Source: Druceiella hillmani (Eukaryota > Arthropoda > Insecta > Lepidoptera > Hepialidae). From it: a DNA stretch of 64,000 nt. A program made the position numbers and the translations under genes. Positions 1 through 11,402 of this stretch are shown one piece after another. A model generated the notes under the pieces. It was given only the letters and a program-made list of their open reading frames with translations. It had not been told where the DNA came from and did no database searches. Position 1 is the stretch's first letter. Each line of letters starts with the position of its first letter. The DNA lies in contig JAYKKI010000006.1 of NCBI GenBank assembly GCA_039881145.1, forward strand, positions 19,536,501 to 19,600,500. The letters are read 5' to 3'.

Positions 1-139
1 TTATCTATCATTAACCATTATTAGGTGCATTCGACCACCTTCTGACTCCAGAATCAGACCCTGGACATTACACAACTGAACTAATAAATGAACATGCAAG
101 ACAAGTCTGCTGTTCGTCTGTATGGAGTTCCTGCAACCA

Positions 140-470
140 ATTTTTGGCATCATCATTAGACCATACGAGACGAAAGTTTTCGAATAAACGAATTAAACTT
201 GCCCAAATACGATGGGTTTGCTACTTGATTTTATAAATTTATTATAACCACTTCTTTCGGCACGATCATTAGATCTTAAATATCATGCGAAATCAAACAG
301 TTAAACGTGCTGACACTATGATTATGCTACTCACCGTTTTGAAGTTACTGATGACCACTTTCGGTCACTACCATTAAACCATGCACATTATACGAGATAA
401 AAACTGTTGCCAAGAAGAAATAATCGTATCCATATACGATGGGTCTGACCTTACCATAAAATCAGCTCGA
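140..470. repeat. Degenerate ~105-bp tandem repeat, about three units
   Basis: Three loosely matching units follow each other, anchored by ggcatcatcatta near 146, ggcacgatcatta near 259 and ggtcactaccatta near 363. Units 1 and 3 also share acgagac/acgagat and tacgatgggt near their ends. A partial fourth unit may lie in 1-60. The units are highly diverged and no open frame runs through them. What the array does is unknown. Confidence 0.45.
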
Positions 471-599
471 TAATGTTGCACTGTAATTACTATTTGTATT
501 CAGGCAATTTTTTTATTTAATCGGATTTCAGGAAGTGGTTCATAGTTGACTTGAATGGTAATTTCAGTTCAAATAGATATTGTGACAGAGCAATACGTA

Positions 600-735
600 A
601 AGTTAAAGAAAGCTTATAAAATAAGAAAGAGGCGGAAGCAAGAAAGACGTACTGAGATGCCTACCACCGGCAGTATGTTGGGGCACTATATATTCTCATA
701 CATTTTTCACGCCGCCGTGAGAAGACTCGATTGAA
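600..735. other. Small GC-richer patch, unassigned
   Basis: This patch is clearly richer in G+C and CpG than its AT-rich surroundings and contains taccaccggcagta and cacgccgccgtgag, the latter a short near-palindrome. It has no open frame or recognisable repeat. It could be a regulatory element or simply less-decayed sequence. Confidence 0.25.
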
Positions 736-1639
736 TATCTTATATGTATCACTTTTTAGGTTACTAGTTTTATTAATATCTGAATTGGATTCTTTTTAAT
801 CACATTTGTAATTAATTACCAGAAAAAGATGGTAGAATAATTTAATAATAATTTGTGATTTTATAAATATAATAATAGCTTGAATATTTTTTTAGCCTAA
901 TACGATAAATTCAATAATAAGTAAGAAAATACAATAAAGAGTTAAAGGATAACAAATCTGTTTTTTTTAGTTGGCGAATAAGCATTGATTCAAGATTGAT
1001 AAAACAATATAGACATGTAATTATGAACCTGTGTGCTGTATAGTGAATAATAACTCTTCAAATTCAGTAATAAACATTTCTTCACTCGTGTCTGGCTGTA
1101 ATATAGTTTAACACCAATGAATATTTTTCTTTCTTCCTTTAAATAGAATTATATAAATAAAAATACAAATTATTTAATAAAAAAAATCAATCCTAATGAT
1201 TTTATTAAAAATATCGATTTGACTATCAAACATTAAATTTATGAACTTAGGTGATTCTTTTCGCTTCTTTTAACTACTGGATTTTTTGCGTTGGTTTTTT
1301 TTTTAAATAAAAACATTTTTGTATTTGCGTACTCAGTGTTTAATGCCACTAAATATGAGAATTAACTTAAAAAAATAACAAGCAATTCACTGTAAACGGC
1401 AGTTTGTGTGGAAAATAATTGGCAAATAATTTTTTTATAGTAAAATAATGCGACCGGAAACAATTTTTGTTAAATATAACATTCATTTTTAAAGTATATT
1501 TCTTCATTTAATAGTAAATAAGCGGTGAAAATATTATTGGTGCTAGACTTTATTAGACTTTCTCAGGCTTTATTGGTGCTAGTATTTGTTCCCGTGTCTA
1601 TTTCGTGTAGTGTAGTGAAAAATGAATAGGAAAATAAGC
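736..1639. other. AT-rich intergenic stretch
   Basis: Low-complexity AT-rich DNA with many A and T runs. The only structure I see is a short direct duplication of ttattggtgctag near 1,536-1,585. No gene, RNA gene or mobile element is recognisable. Confidence 0.6.
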
Positions 1640-1707
1640 AAAATAAATTTCACAATTAAATGAAACTACGTGATGTAGTATTATTTCTACTATCTTTAAT
1701 TTCTTTA

Positions 1708-1748
1708 CCACGACCTAGGTTTCGTTGTATTACAACATCTTCAGGTGG
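1708..1748 (-). ncRNA. Hammerhead ribozyme motif, type I minimal (copy 1, minus strand)
   Basis: Read on the minus strand: stem I ccac, core CUGAAGA, an extra U, stem II guugu/acaac with a 3-nt loop, GAAA, then CCUAGG giving a 2-3 bp stem III, cleavage triplet GUC, and the stem I partner gugg. All conserved hammerhead core positions are present. The unpaired U before stem II is not in the strict consensus, so activity needs testing. The CCUAGG palindrome would let two copies pair as a dimer, as described for the minimal hammerheads of Penelope-like elements. Confidence 0.7.
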
Positions 1749-1780
1749 GATATTAGCAAAGATAGGTCTTTGCTAATATC

Positions 1781-1821
1781 CCACCTGAAGATGTTGTAAT
1801 ACAACGAAACCTAGGTCGTGG
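1781..1821 (+). ncRNA. Hammerhead ribozyme motif, type I minimal (copy 1, plus strand)
   Basis: Stem I ccac at 1,781-1,784, CUGAAGA at 1,785-1,791, an unpaired U, stem II at 1,793-1,805, GAAA at 1,806-1,809, CCUAGG, and the triplet GUC at 1,815-1,817 with predicted cleavage after 1,817. The stem I partner gugg is at 1,818-1,821. Stem I may extend past an internal loop through cuuu (1,768-1,771) pairing with aaag (1,823-1,826). It is the mirror of the minus-strand motif at 1,708-1,748, so a transcript from either strand would contain one. Confidence 0.72.
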
Positions 1822-1928
1822 TAAAGAAATTAAAGATAGTAGAAATAATACTACATCATGTAGTATCATTTAATTGTGAATAATGAATTTCTACAAAATT
1901 AACGCCAAATATATTCAAAATAAATTTC

Positions 1929-2339
1929 GTTAAAAACTGGAGATGTTTGTCGTATGTAAGAGTTTTTTTATCAAATTAAGCGCGAGGGAACTTATAACAG
2001 TTAAATATCTATTTTAATGATTTATTTTTTGATTTTATAAAAAACAAGAAAAATATTTTCTTTTTCGTTAAGTGCTCTAATATCAATATTTTCCTGGTCC
2101 TGTCACTGTACCAGATAATTTGTTATTGAGTTGTTGTCATATTTTATTTTCTGTCGAACATATTGGATAATTTCAAACTTGAACAATATTCAATTTACAT
2201 CTAGCAGGTTATTTACACTATAAATAATATTATTATTGTCTGCTCGCAAATTATTTACGTTATTCAGTGAAACAGGATGTTAAAGCTTAACATGTATTAC
2301 AGAATTTCCATAGAGTCACAATAGTGTTGTGATGTTAAT
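1929..2339. other. AT-rich intergenic stretch
   Basis: AT-rich sequence without open frames or obvious repeats. Confidence 0.55.
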
Positions 2340-2690
2340 GTACTTCAATATATATTAACTTAAATTTAGCTCGCATCGCCTTACATACGTAATTGTTTGT
2401 AATTATTCCCAATTGTTAACCACACGAAATCATATTCCACCCGCATATTGTCGCCTTAATAGGGTTTCTCTGTTTCCTTCGAACACCTCGTTGATATTAC
2501 TCCTACACATTTTGCTTCCACTTCATATAAGTGTTAAGCACGTGTAATATTAGTATCCTTGAGAGCTTAATTGTACTCCACCGCACGACTTGAACTTAGA
2601 GGTCGATTAAACCTTCGTCGTTTCTCGTAATGAATATTATAGGTACGCATTTAGATACTCGTGTCCAATACTGAATATTGTTATTCAACG
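2340..2690. repeat. Diverged duplicate, upstream copy
   Basis: Several blocks match 5,480-5,790 in the same order. Examples are gacttgaacttagaggtcg here against atgagcttagagctcgg there, and gggtttctctgtttcc here against aggttttccatgttatttcc there. Overall similarity is about 60-65% by eye. The copy is slightly CpG-richer than its flanks and has no coding frame. Confidence 0.4.
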
Positions 2691-2699
2691 CTCCCTCTG

Positions 2700-5470
2700 G
2701 TACGTATTCATTTTTGGCAATATTACGATTTTTAAATGATGTTCTTTATTTTAACTCTTATTTTTTCTTTCCGCTTTTCATTTATTGGACCTGTTTTATT
2801 TTAAGCGCGCATATTCTGTCAAATTTACAATAAAAATTCTAGTAAATATGAGATTTTAATTAGGAAATTGTACACGAGTATGTTTGAGAATCACACTAAA
2901 ATAAAAAAGGTTAGAGTTTTGTTTTCTTTTTTGTTTTTTATGGATTTAAGCAAAAACTGTAGAATTTTATCAATATAATACGTACAGGTGTATTATTTTT
3001 GAGACATAGTTAATAATGTCAACGAGGAGAAAGTCGCTGATCTGGGTAGATTCGTTGCGAACGATGGGAAACTATTACATGTACAGTGATGATATGTATT
3101 CAGTAATTAATTAACTAAGTCTGCAACAGCTTTATATTTCATGGATAAATCGCAGTGACCCTTTTTTAAGTTAAAAATAGTTCCTTAGCCAAAAGTGGTG
3201 TAGTCCCGATTGATTTATTAATTCCCATTAAAATAAGTATCGTATTAAGTATTTTCAAATGACAAAGTGTGAAAATAAAAAATTGTCTTCACACTTTGTA
3301 ACTTGGATTAGCAGCTTGAGGAAAATTAACAGGATGAAAAAAATGAACGAAAGTAAAAAAAAGATTCTGATAACATTCGGTGCGATGAATTCATACATAC
3401 ATGGTAATGAAGGAGGAAGGGGAAGGGACACAGTTGGTGCAGGAATATTATAAGGGCATCATGTTGTGGTGTTTGGATTATTATATTTTTCAAAAATAAA
3501 AAATCCTTTATCAAATAATTTAGTTTTTCCCGCATGAAGTCGGGAGTAGATCCCTCGTGTTATATATTTCGTTTAGCGCGATGTTTGAACGGTGCATTAG
3601 AGTCGAGATAAATCCATAAAACTAGTTTTCTCGTTAATATCTATAAAGTATCGGCACAATGATTCCTCTTATAGTATAGACAAAGTTTTACTAAAAAAAG
3701 GTAACGTCAAACACAAATAAATTCCGAATGACCAAAAATAATAACTTTCTGAATCGGGCCGTCAGTCACGAGGTACATTTGCATGTATGCCGGGAAAGAA
3801 CTGCAAGTTGCATTTTCTGACGGTTTCAATTTACTTCTTTCGTATTTTATTTCTTTATAATCAGAAATGAATCTGATTTGAATGTAGTTCGCTCAATCTT
3901 GTAGTTTAGTGGGAATAGTTGTAATTATTAGAACGAATTGTGTTAATACGTGAAGTGGATTAATTAAAAATGTAAATGTTTTTTATTTATCCTATTGCTG
4001 TGATTAAAATATTTTTTTTATGCAGGAAGAAACTGGTAAGTAGCGAGTAATTGAGATTTTTTCTAAATTCGTAAATAATAGTTTTAGTTTTTAAAATAAT
4101 ATTCCACGGAGGAAAAGTAAAAATGCAGATTATCTACGTCACCTTAATTTAATACTGGTAATAGTATGATAATTAACTAAATATAAAAGAGACTAAACAT
4201 AATCATATCTTTCCCTGCCAAATAACTTTTTTGTAGTGATTTTTTGAATAACATATTAAGTTTCAGAAACATAAGATTTTTTTATTAAACTTGAGAGAAT
4301 TTATCAACCAACAATATTATATATTTACAATAATAAGGAATAAGGTTATAAAAGGAAAATTAGGAAATGAAAACTCTCTTCAGACGGTCTTTCAATGGGT
4401 GTTTTGATGACTCGTTCTATGAATCCGGGTCTAATTTATACCACGATTTGGCAATTAAATAATAAAGGACTGTTCAAAAAAAAATACAATATGCCTACTT
4501 CTACGAATACTTTTCTCCTTGAGTGATTAGTGTTGGGATATAAAATATGAAGATATTTCTAAAGCGGAGTCTGAGGTTAAAGTTGAGAATCTGGACATAA
4601 AATAGGGCTGTACGAATATATTGGTATATTAAAAGAAGGCATATATTATTTCAATTGCGTAACCAGTTGAATTACAATCTGGTAATGGGGAAACATGGTT
4701 ATATTCCCTGACGTTTCGGTGGTTCGAAATTGTCTAAGAAATCTTAGCTAAAATACATAGCACAGTCAAAAACAAGAGTAAGAAATTTTGGCACAGTTCA
4801 ATTTAATTTAACTTGGTTTAACTTGTTAGGTAAATTTCAGAGAGTTTATTCTTTTGGAAAACAGCAAGCAATATGATTTAAATGACACTGCTAACTGAAG
4901 TTTTTATTGATCGGTAAGCTCAAAATTTTACCAGTAGAGGAATAGCACCGCATTGTTTAATAACTGTGTAAACTTGATATGGAAATTAAGGACAGTCCGG
5001 AATTTGTAGCGGTCCATTAGCAGATCAGACGAAGGTTTGCGTTCATGTCACTGCTTGCGATTAAAAGAGTACAAGGGTTAAATTGAATATACATTTGCAA
5101 ATCATCTGTGAATCAACTACTTTCAGAGTAGATTGGATATGGTCTGATCGATAAATACGGAGAAAATAACAATGGTGGAAAAACATAGCAGTCTATTCTA
5201 CGAAATTTTGCTTGGGCACTCAAAGGATTGCATAAATGCAATATGTTTCAACACTTTTTTAAATAATTATTATTTACCATTAATATATTATTGATGTTCA
5301 TTAGGGATTAATTAATTAAATTAATAATATTGGCACAGTAGAAAACGATTTCAATATTTTAACACATTTTTATATAGTATAAATTTTTTGTATATTTTAG
5401 TATTATCTGCAATATCATAGTATTTACTACAACGTATACGGTACAATATTATTTGTTAGTTAAATGTAAT
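2700..5470. other. AT-rich intergenic stretch with one CpG-richer patch
   Basis: Mostly featureless AT-rich DNA. A patch at about 3,740-3,850 contains gaatcgggccgtcagtcacg and atgtatgccgggaaag, and looks less decayed than its flanks. The short open frames near 3,259-3,535 are overlapping opposite-strand frames of repetitive composition and are not believed to be genes. Confidence 0.5.
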
Positions 5471-5479
5471 TATAATGAC

Positions 5480-5790
5480 TTCAATGTTTAACTAAAAAAT
5501 GCATACGACACACGTTAACTCTCTTCGTTTAAATCGTCATTACCCATCAGTTAAATGTTCTAAAAATGTTATATTTCCAACGTCAATTTAAATACTGCAA
5601 ACTATGCGATGGTAGATAGAATAAATGCAGTTACTGTTTTCTTCAATGCGCTAACAGGTTTTCCATGTTATTTCCCTTTCAACTATCTCGACGTGGTTTT
5701 GTGAGTTAAATTGTGTTTAACTGCATAATATGAGCTTAGAGCTCGGTTAAATCTTTGAAAGTTAGCGTCGGAATGAAGTTTTTAGTGCAG
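5480..5790. repeat. Diverged duplicate, downstream copy
   Basis: Partner of 2,340-2,690, about 3.1 kb away in direct orientation. Alignment depends on short matching blocks, so the duplication is old or weak. Confidence 0.4.
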
Positions 5791-6089
5791 TCTATCAATA
5801 ATTATTAATCCTCGTTTTTTATGAATTTAAATACAATTTATTATAGTTAAATGAAGCTTTTTAATTTATTTCACCTCTCTTTTCTCTTGAGGTGAACACA
5901 GAAATTATGATAATTTCCATCATGTATCCGTAAAGGTACATCATTTGACAAGTGTTTTTCATGTCATTTATTGGATAACGTTTTCATGTCTTTTAAAAAG
6001 ATTCGTATTTTACAGCATCATAAACTATTTTAGGTTAAGACTGAATGTAATGAAATTTTATGTGAATATGCAACTGAATTATGCGGATG

Positions 6090-6090
6090 C

Positions 6091-6127
<37 letters not shown>

Positions 6128-6131
6128 TATG

Positions 6132-6165
<34 letters not shown>

Positions 6166-6180
6166 TATATATATATATAT
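6090..6180. repeat. Compound (AT)n(AC)n microsatellite
   Basis: Alternating runs of AT, AC, GTAT and AC dinucleotides. The open frame across it encodes only YIYIYI-type repeats and is an artefact. Confidence 0.95.
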
Positions 6181-7139
6181 TTAAGCCATTTTAAGTTCTT
6201 TCATTCACTTCCTCATATATCCAATTTGAGTATAACAAAAATTTACTAACATGCTACCTCGGATCGAATGTGTTTGATCAGACTTTTTAAAATTCAATTG
6301 AAAATCTAAGTCTCCTTTGCGAAATAAGCAGTGTGGTGTGCAGCGTAATTTCTTTCCACTTTGTTTTATTAATTTACATTAATAAATTGGAGAGATATAA
6401 GCAATCAATTATTATTTTCACATTTGAGAAAGTTGTACTAGTTAATACATTTAAATAAAGAAAAATAAAATGTATATTTAATATAAAATTAATATTTTAT
6501 ATATAGTTTAACAGCATTACACGTAACATATTTATTTTTTAACACTAGTGCGTAAACTGCTCTGAGGTACTGCTGAGGTGCTCCGTTTTGGTCCATTATA
6601 TATAACTTTTACCTAATATAAATATTATACAAGTATTATGATTTTTTTTCTAGCCTGTACGCAATTAAAACAATTTTAAAAAGTGTTTGGATAGACAGAA
6701 AGATAGACAAACATTATGCTAAAGTGAGTCTCGATATCATGTTCTAGGCTATAAATATGTTCAGACACCATCACATAAATTTGTGACGAGAGTAAGGCTG
6801 CAAGAGTGGTGGTAGTGCGTTGCGAAATATTCGAAGCATCAGTGCTTATTAAGTGGCATCTTTAATAGTATATAGCATATATAGATATTTATATTTACAG
6901 ACATATACTTCATTTATGCTGAAATAAAGCAGTGAAATTTCGCACTTCCGGATAAACATGTTTCAATTCAAATTCGTGAATCGCTTTTGTATGCATACAA
7001 TAGAACCCCTTCACCGTTTTCTCTAATATACGTCAAATAAATTATATATGCTCTTAGCTTCATTGAAATAATTAGCATAAATTAAGTCGAAAAGCTGGAA
7101 ACTCTCTTTTCTCATGTCAATAGTGTAAGAGAGTAATAA

Positions 7140-7560
7140 AATCCACGGAGGCGTTCAGGTAGCGCAATAATCGGAAGTAGGTAACATCGTATTCGAAACG
7201 CGGGGCGCGGGCGTGCTTTTACCTTTTAACATAAATTAACCTAATGTCGCTTCGGAAGGCGTCGAACGAAAATGGAATTTAAATTTTTCTGGATGCATTT
7301 GAATAATTTCACTAATTTCAGATGCCTAAAGTTTCGATAGAGAAAATATTTTTCGATTTGGTACTTTCATGAAAATAATGAAATGCCTGCCTTGCTATCT
7401 AAAAAAGAGTCTATGAGAGTAAGGGGAGAAGGCCGTTTCCAAAGGAAGTGTTAGTGCATAAGTACGAATCGTATCGGTCTGTGAGTAAGTTCGTACGTAC
7501 GTACCAATATGCGTACGTATGTGTATTTTCAAAGCCATATAAAATCCGAAGGGAGCATTT
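7140..7560. other. Conserved island G, copy in A1
   Basis: CpG-rich relative to its flanks. The block acataaattaacctaatg followed by a gaaggcgtcga-type segment is shared with the copies near 14,245 and 22,327. A tail of (TACG)-type simple repeat at 7,490-7,530 is also found in the A2 copy. There is no open frame. Recurrence in all three units suggests selective constraint, for example a regulatory element or noncoding RNA exon. The function is unknown. Confidence 0.45.
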
Positions 7561-9904
7561 ATTAAAGTATGGACTTCCGTTCTGCTGAGTTGTACCCCAG
7601 GGAACGTATTTCCTTTAAAAACTAAACGAAAACTAATTGGATTGGAACCAGAGAAGCTACTGGTATTGGTCCATCGATTGTACCATAGTTTTTTGTTCTA
7701 AATGGAAAAGTATTTCTGAGGGTAAAGACAACAAAATGAACTTTTTTAATACACCAGAAAGTTACAGGTAAGCCCCGCGCGCTGCGGAGATAGACGACTG
7801 CCGTTTTAATGCCGTTGCTATAGTTACGTTGTTCGATATGTCAGATTCTAGAGGTATTGCTATTTGTTATAACTTGGGTAAATCTGCTACTTCTGGTGCG
7901 GCATTGTCCAACCACGTTTGTGACATTATACGAGGTTAGTTCATTTCGCATTAAGTTGTGACTGTTATATTTCTATTAGTGTGATTCACATGTTGTCTAA
8001 TTTTCATGAAAATTTTATTTGTGTGAATTTTCGCTACCAAACCGCTCATTATATTAGATGCGATCACAGTGATCGTATCGCTGAATAGCCGTATAAGAAA
8101 AAATAAGAGAGAATAAGTGGTAATTTATATATTGGTGATTATAATAACCATTCATTACTTTAGTTTAGTTATTACTTTAGTGGCAATACTTGTGTGTATT
8201 TTAAAATAAAATCATATAATTATTCATTTTCAAATATTTAAATAGAAGAAATGCGATAATCTTCTTGTATCGATATCGATAATAGTATGTTGTCTTCGCA
8301 TTAAAAGGAGTTTTGTTTTTATTTTTCGATAAGAATATTTTTTTTCTCAAAAATTAAACTACTGATCTAAAATGAGTTGCGCAAAATGTATGGGAAGTAT
8401 TATAAATGCAGAAGTCATTAAGTAATTTACATTAGTTGACCTATTAAGTAACTTTTGGGCTAAAAACTCATATTTCTACATGAAAATAGTTTTTCATTTG
8501 CATAATATCAAAAAGAAAATTATAAAATTCCATAGTTTAAACTTTAGCTTTGTTTCATTTATTGTTATAAAGTCTTTCAAAACTTTTTCCTCTATTATTT
8601 CGGTATTGCAGTTTCGTGAAATATCCATGATTAATTTATTTTTTTGCAACATATCTTATTTTAGTAAAGTGACATGTACTTAAATAAAAATGTATTTTTG
8701 TAGACATCATTTAAATAATGAAGGAATTAAAAAAGTATTATGTTTAAATAAACCAATAAATCGAATGATTCACCACGAAACAAAAATTATGAACCGGTAT
8801 CTGTTTTACCGGTAAAGAAGATTTTGTCCCTTTCTATTGTAAAAATATAGTGATGGTAAATAAAATATTCTTGATTTACATCAAGACAAATTGTACAAAA
8901 TTGTACAAATTTTCTAGAAAGAAAATTTTGTCAACAAGTCTCTTCTAAGCGTTCCTGATGAGGCAAGGTACTCACATAAATAATTATGTTCGTACGTCTG
9001 TCACAGCTTCGCAGGTTTAGACTAGGACGCATGAAATTTTATAAGTAGAAGTTTCAGGTGGGAATCTCGATAAATATGTGGCAAAATGTTTTAATGTACT
9101 TCCTCGTAGATGTTCTAAATCTTTTTTTGCGTGGAATGACATTGGACAGGTCTTTCACATTGAAATCGAGCTTTATTTACCATTTTTCACCTTTTAATCA
9201 TCGAATTATTAAGCTTCAAAGTTAACGTGACTCAGTGAAATATTTCATCCCGCTTCTAAATTTTCAAACAAACACTTGACATTTTTGATAAAACGCCAGG
9301 TATTAGCATATTGTTAAAACTTTTGACTAAAATTCAGTTTAAAAACATTTGAAAAGATAGACAACTACGATAGGATATTTCAAGTGCTGCTACTTACTTT
9401 TATCGCATCGTTTGTCAATTATCGATTTATTTGTGATATAACTCTGAAATTATAGCACCGACTGAATTAATACACTCCAAGTTCCTAATTTAAAATTTGC
9501 AAATAAATTGACTTCTGTCGTCAAGAAAAGTTTTAAAACTTGTCAAAAGTTTCTAGTTCGTTGTCTTATTCACAACAAACAGACCATTGAAAACTACTTA
9601 TCCTAGTCTTAGCGGGAGATTAAGCGATGAATGTTATAAAATTCCGGAAAAGAACTTCCATTAGTAGATTGGCAATTCTATGGAAATTAATTAAATACTT
9701 TATCCTTTTTATCCTATATCGTTTATGTAATAAACACAAAACTTTGCAAACTTGTCATTTTACTTAAATTTTATTAGCCTAATATATTTACGTGATTTTG
9801 TTCCGTAAATGTATTAATAAGCATTTTCTGCGACTAAATTATTCTTATGTCATTTATATTTTCAAATGCAAATATGCGCTCAGTTTGAAAAAAAATATAT
9901 TCAT

Positions 9905-10095
9905 AATTGACCGGAAGACGTCAGAAACGGAAGTTAACCCCTTTAAATGACATGGGTTCTGGAAAACGAACCTTGAAAAAGAGGCAGATGCATAACCCGC
10001 TTCCGACGTAATCGAATCAACATGAACTTCTGCAGCTGGTTTTATACAAAGGCTGTTCCGTCGATAGTAGTATTCTTTGTATATAGCACTTTATG
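9905..10095. other. Conserved island H, copy in A1
   Basis: Contains accggaagacgtcag, acccgcttccgacgtaatcg and catgaacttctgcagctgg, closely matched at 16,905-17,110 and 23,385-23,505. Read on the minus strand, all three copies can be translated around the shared peptide VHVNLIT or VHVDSIT. The substitutions do not favour third positions, so a noncoding constrained element is more likely. Confidence 0.45.
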
Positions 10096-10254
10096 GTCTA
10101 ATATAAGAATGAAAAATGTTAAGAAACGTCAGGAAAATTCTTTTTTTGAATTATGCTGGCTTTACTTGCGCATTCATTAATGAAACTTTGCATAGGTTAA
10201 AAAATTAAATGTGACATATTTCTGTGACACGATTGTATACGCGTTTAAAATTAA

Positions 10255-10540
10255 TTATGTTCTTTTTGAATGCTCTAATTTATGAATATTAAGTAAAACG
10301 AAGAGTGAACATACTGTAGCAGAAATATGTTTGTCTGAAATTAATTTATTTCAACTTTTGAATTTTCTGAATGAACACTATCAAACAAAGGGTGAATATA
10401 TTTAGCAAAAATATGCCCGTTTGGAAAAGACGTAATTAAAACCTTGTCCCTTTAAACGTTTATTGTGTACTTTCTGAATGAAATCATTTAATAATTAAAA
10501 AAGGTACCCATCTGAAATCGATTTGATTAAATATTTTTTT
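10255..10540. repeat. ~100-130-bp sub-repeats, field in A1
   Basis: At least two degenerate repeats of a unit containing aaaacgaagagtgaa, an atatgcccgtttg-type block, and ttgtgtactttctgaatg followed by a ctaatttatgaa-type block. The same sub-repeat recurs in A2 and A3, with different copy numbers. Confidence 0.6.
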
Positions 10541-10762
10541 TTCTTAATCTCATTTAATATTTCAAATAACACATTCTGATTGCTTATCAATTGATTTCAT
10601 CTGTCTAGTATATTATTCACGTTACGTTTGGCCGAAATTCAAGTGTGGATGATACTAATGCCTTTTTTCATGTTTCCACTAGTTTGTGACCAAGATTATA
10701 TTTGCATTAATTTAGTTATGTTTGTCAGCGTTTCGTACCAGAATATCTAGTAAATAATATCG

Positions 10763-10765
<3 letters not shown>

Positions 10766-10793
<28 letters not shown>

Positions 10794-10806
10794 CTCACAC
10801 ACACAC

Positions 10807-10875
<69 letters not shown>

Positions 10876-10876
10876 A
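10766..10876. repeat. (TA)n/(CA)n microsatellite
   Basis: Long TA run interrupted by a CA and CATA tract. No counterpart lies at the equivalent place in A2 or A3, so it grew after the triplication. Confidence 0.95.
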
Positions 10877-10980
10877 TACATAAGATATTGATCGAAAAGA
10901 AGGAAGTTTTTTTTCTAAAACAAAATCGAGAAAATTTCGCGTAATTTTGTGTAATTAATTATTACATTGAATTTATAAGT

Positions 10981-11014
10981 TCTAGCAAGTAAATATTATT
11001 ATTTACTTGCTAGA
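10981..11014. other. 14-bp perfect inverted repeat
   Basis: tctagcaagtaaat pairs with atttacttgctaga across a 6-base loop. It overlaps the left target-site duplication of the element at 11,002-11,220. Confidence 0.6.
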
Positions 11015-11220
11015 TTATTATTTACTCGTTAATTTTGTAGAATTTTATTATTCACAATTAAATGAAACCAGGTGATGTAGTATTATTTCTACTGTTTTTA
11101 GCAAAGATCATCTTTGGTAATAGCCCACCTGAAGATGTTGTAGTACAACGAAACCTAGGTCGTGGTAAAGAAATTAAAGAAACTAGAAATAATACTACAT
11201 CATGTAGTTTCATTTAGTTT
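11002..11220. mobile_element. Palindromic hammerhead-bearing element, copy 2
   Basis: Flanked by taaatattatta at 10,990-11,001 and 11,221-11,232. The right arm is complete with an intact hammerhead core. The left arm jumps from its outer part directly to the centre near 11,100, so it has lost its own ribozyme. The element is absent from the equivalent positions in A2 (near 18,110) and A3 (near 24,300), so it inserted after the triplication. Confidence 0.75.
11125..11165 (+). ncRNA. Hammerhead ribozyme motif (copy 2)
   Basis: ccac, CUGAAGA, unpaired U, stem guugu/acaac with loop agu, GAAA, CCUAGG, GUC with cleavage predicted after 11,161, and gugg. Every core position matches copy 1. The single difference lies in the stem II loop, where variation is tolerated. 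Confidence 0.7.
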
Positions 11221-11336
11221 TAAATATTATTAAAGTGGGTGTTGTAGCGTGACAACGCATTAAACAAATTTAGGCTAGCTGGAAAAACTATTTTTAGGTG
11301 ACACTTTTTTAAATTAGTGACCTGTGATTTCCTTGA

Positions 11337-11402
11337 AATTTCTGTCAATTATGAACAAGTTATTAGACACATCTAATAACTTAATCATAATTGACAGAAA
11401 TT
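11337..11402. other. 31-bp inverted repeat (hairpin)
   Basis: Two 31-base arms with two mismatches are separated by the 4-base loop caca. The left arm is ancestral: A2 near 18,230 and A3 near 24,415 have similar gaaattaatgtcaatta sequence but no second arm. The inverted copy therefore arose only in A1, perhaps by template switching during replication. Confidence 0.7.

Larger units (their letters stand above)
1652..1916. mobile_element. Palindromic hammerhead-bearing element, copy 1 (most complete)
   Basis: A 265-bp foldback element. Its left arm (1,652-1,765) is nearly the reverse complement of its right arm (1,765-1,870), and the right side carries a further outer end reading attaacgccaaatatattc. 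It is flanked by the 12-bp direct repeat aaaataaatttc (1,640-1,651 and 1,917-1,928), which marks the insertion. Each arm contains a hammerhead-like core, one on each strand. The length, variable target duplication, inverted terminal-repeat arrangement and ribozyme suggest a non-autonomous relative of Penelope-like elements. That family assignment is inference, because no reverse transcriptase or endonuclease gene is present. A generic MITE that happens to carry the ribozyme is the alternative. Confidence 0.8.
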
